From positions 1 to 64,000 of the forward strand of contig CAKUYQ010000001.1 of assembly GCA_934717185.1 (NCBI GenBank): a stretch of 64,000 nt of DNA, read 5' to 3'. This document shows positions 62,712-64,000 of this stretch, one piece after another. The translations under genes and the position numbers were made by a program. The notes below the pieces were generated by a model. That model saw only the letters and a program-made list of their open reading frames with translations. It ran no database searches and was not told the DNA's origin. This DNA comes from an uncultured Bacteroidales bacterium. Its GTDB lineage: Bacteria; Bacteroidota; Bacteroidia; Bacteroidales; UBA932. Positions within the stretch are counted from its first letter, which is position 1. Every line of letters starts with the position of its first letter.

Positions 62712-62795
62712 CGTTTGGTAAAGAGAGTAAAGAGAGTATAGAAAGTAAAGCTAATGCCAAAGCTATAGCTGAAAGCTAATTTCGGTTCAAAAAAT
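62712..62795. repeat. Mosaic repeat block J
   Basis: GTAAAGAGAGTAAAGAGAG followed by GCTAATGCCAAAGC and GCTGAAAGC. Confidence 0.75.
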
Positions 62796-62819
62796 TGGCT
62801 GATAATAATAAAATATTAA

Positions 62820-62978
62820 TACATTTGTGTAATATGAGGATGTGGAAAGTAGCTAATACAAACTTTGCTATAGCGAGGAAAGCTACTTGACAAGATCTTC
62901 TAAGCTGTGCAGGCCTTGTTATTCCCGATTATAAAAGTCTGTTGCAGACAAGCAATAGTGTTAATGAATTGTAAAACA
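62820..62978 (+). promoter_or_regulatory. -7 box and leader of the ATP-grasp-like gene
   Basis: TACATTTG at 62820-62827. The leader holds a hairpin (AAGTAGCT/AGCTACTT) around AACTTTGCTATAGCGAGGAA, which is shared with the bactofilin leader. Confidence 0.45.
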
Positions 62979-64000
62979 ATGTATATCTTTAATCCGGAAC
63001 ACGATTTATGCCTTGCTAATGGCGATATTCATTTTGTCCCGCCTGAGAGTGCATTGGCTTTTGGACGTGACTGTGCTTCAATTACACGGTTTATGCATGG
63101 CCTTTGTGCAGTGGATGATTCTGATATTGGGCAGATTGTACCATGGGGATGGGACTTTGTTCTAAAAAACAGACTTTTAAAGGAAGGGGTTGATGCAGGG
63201 CTTTTACCAACAGATAAACAGATCCAACAGATTACCATTCTTTCGCACAGGAGGGTGGCTTTACAGGCTCTTGAGTATCTGAATAATCTGAATATTAATG
63301 GTATAATTTCTCATAATTATCGTATAGAAGCTGCAGGAGTAGAAGCTGTTGAGTCGTTTTTGGAATGCAATAAAGAGGTTGTTCTAAAAGCTCCTTTGTC
63401 GGGAAGCGGAAAAGGAATAAGGTTTGTTTCAAGAAGGCTCTCCGACAGTGATGCAGGGTGGTGCAGGAACCTTATAGCCAAGCATGGATACGTTGTGGTG
63501 GAGCAGAGGTTTGTGCCTGTTTTGGAGTTTGCAATGCTTTTTAGATCTTCTAAGGCTGAGCATAATTCTGCCGACGAGGGGGTAGATTGTATTGAATTTC
63601 TTGGTTACTCGCTTTTTTATGCCCGGAATGGGGTGTACAGGGGTAATGTGTTGGCTTCTAATGAGTTTATTGAAAAGAAAATTTTAGATTATATTCCTGC
63701 CGAATTGTTGTTGAAATCGCGAAATGCTATTGTTGAGTTCCTTAAAAAGAGGGTTTCGGGTAGTTATGAGGGGTTCATAGGGGTAGATCAGTTTGTTTAC
63801 GAGTATGGTGGGGCTGATGATGAGGCTAAATACTGTCTTAATCCTGTTGTTGAGATAAATCTGCGTATGACAATGGGGCTTGTTGCCAGAAATATTTATG
63901 ACAGGTTTTCTGATGAATTTAATCTTATTGATGGTGAAAGCTGTTTTGAGATCTGCATGGATAAGAATAATGGAAAAATAAAGTATTCTTACAGAATTGT
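62979..64000 (+). CDS. ATP-grasp-like conserved hypothetical protein (partial)
   Basis: The first 340 codons of a gene cut by the window end, starting MYIFNPEHDLCLANGDIHF. The central part has ATP-grasp-like features: a Lys-containing strand VVLKAPLSGSGKGIRFV (near residues 133-149), VVVEQRFVPVLEFAM, and the metal-binding end NPVVEINLRMTMG. Related proteins in Bacteroidetes are annotated as hypothetical; some ATP-dependent ligase activity is likely. The GSGKG codons contain a copy of the dispersed motif (TTTGTCGGGAAGCGGA). Confidence 0.7.
   Translation, partial: MYIFNPEHDLCLANGDIHFVPPESALAFGRDCASITRFMHGLCAVDDSDIGQIVPWGWDFVLKNRLLKEGVDAGLLPTDKQIQQITILSHRRVALQALEYLNNLNINGIISHNYRIEAAGVEAVESFLECNKEVVLKAPLSGSGKGIRFVSRRLSDSDAGWCRNLIAKHGYVVVEQRFVPVLEFAMLFRSSKAEHNSADEGVDCIEFLGYSLFYARNGVYRGNVLASNEFIEKKILDYIPAELLLKSRNAIVEFLKKRVSGSYEGFIGVDQFVYEYGGADDEAKYCLNPVVEINLRMTMGLVARNIYDRFSDEFNLIDGESCFEICMDKNNGKIKYSYRI

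Overview
The window is a chromosomal segment of an AT-rich member of the Bacteroidetes, most likely order Bacteroidales. The evidence is a SusC/SusD pair, Mfa-like surface lipoproteins, lipoprotein signal peptides throughout, dipeptidyl peptidase III, a Rho factor with a long N-terminal insertion, and promoters of the Bacteroidetes type (TTTG, about 19 bases, TAnnTTTG). I cannot name a genus.

Layout. 1-5.4 kb: a 3' fragment of folP between two identical 25-bp repeats, then rimP-nusA-infB behind a leader hairpin. 5.4-13.6 kb: S41 and C11 peptidase lipoproteins, an alanine/sodium symporter, a DUF486 membrane protein, a YtxH/holin-like/98-aa cluster and dipeptidyl peptidase III. 13.6-36.5 kb: mostly housekeeping genes (ridA-rho, metal permease-meaB-DUF1573, two M16 peptidases, ferredoxin, gamma carbonic anhydrase, secA, lpdA, bactofilin, lptB, dnaX, O-methyltransferase), then a sigma-54-type response regulator and a coiled-coil lipoprotein. 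36.5-46.2 kb: a hybrid histidine kinase, a Dabb protein, a nuclease lipoprotein and SusC/SusD. 46.2-55.4 kb is accessory: a HigBA-type module, a DUF3791-DUF3990(ART-like)-DUF3791 operon between 73-bp direct repeats, gene remnants, an Mfa-like/DUF5689 lipoprotein with a 41-aa upstream peptide, a Fic protein lacking the catalytic His and preceded by repeated operator-like decamers, and an AAA ATPase/DUF234 protein. 55.4-64 kb: an esterase, a thioredoxin-like lipoprotein, an unknown membrane protein, a NVEALA-like peptide beside a frameshifted outer-membrane barrel gene, a structured RNA candidate, the SRP RNA gene (ffs, minus strand) and an ATP-grasp-like gene cut by the window end.

Three dispersed sequence families cross the window. 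(1) Mosaic intergenic repeats are built from a GCYAAH hexamer, a GTAAAGAG-like purine unit and a CTATAAA unit. (2) A 112-bp MITE-like element with inverted termini of about 28 bp occurs in three copies plus two solo termini. (3) A 13-mer, GYTTCCCGACAAA, has an 11-base core that occurs 11 times in genes and spacers, where well under one copy is expected by chance. With the toxin-antitoxin cassette repeats and the Fic operators, these are the least ordinary parts of the window.
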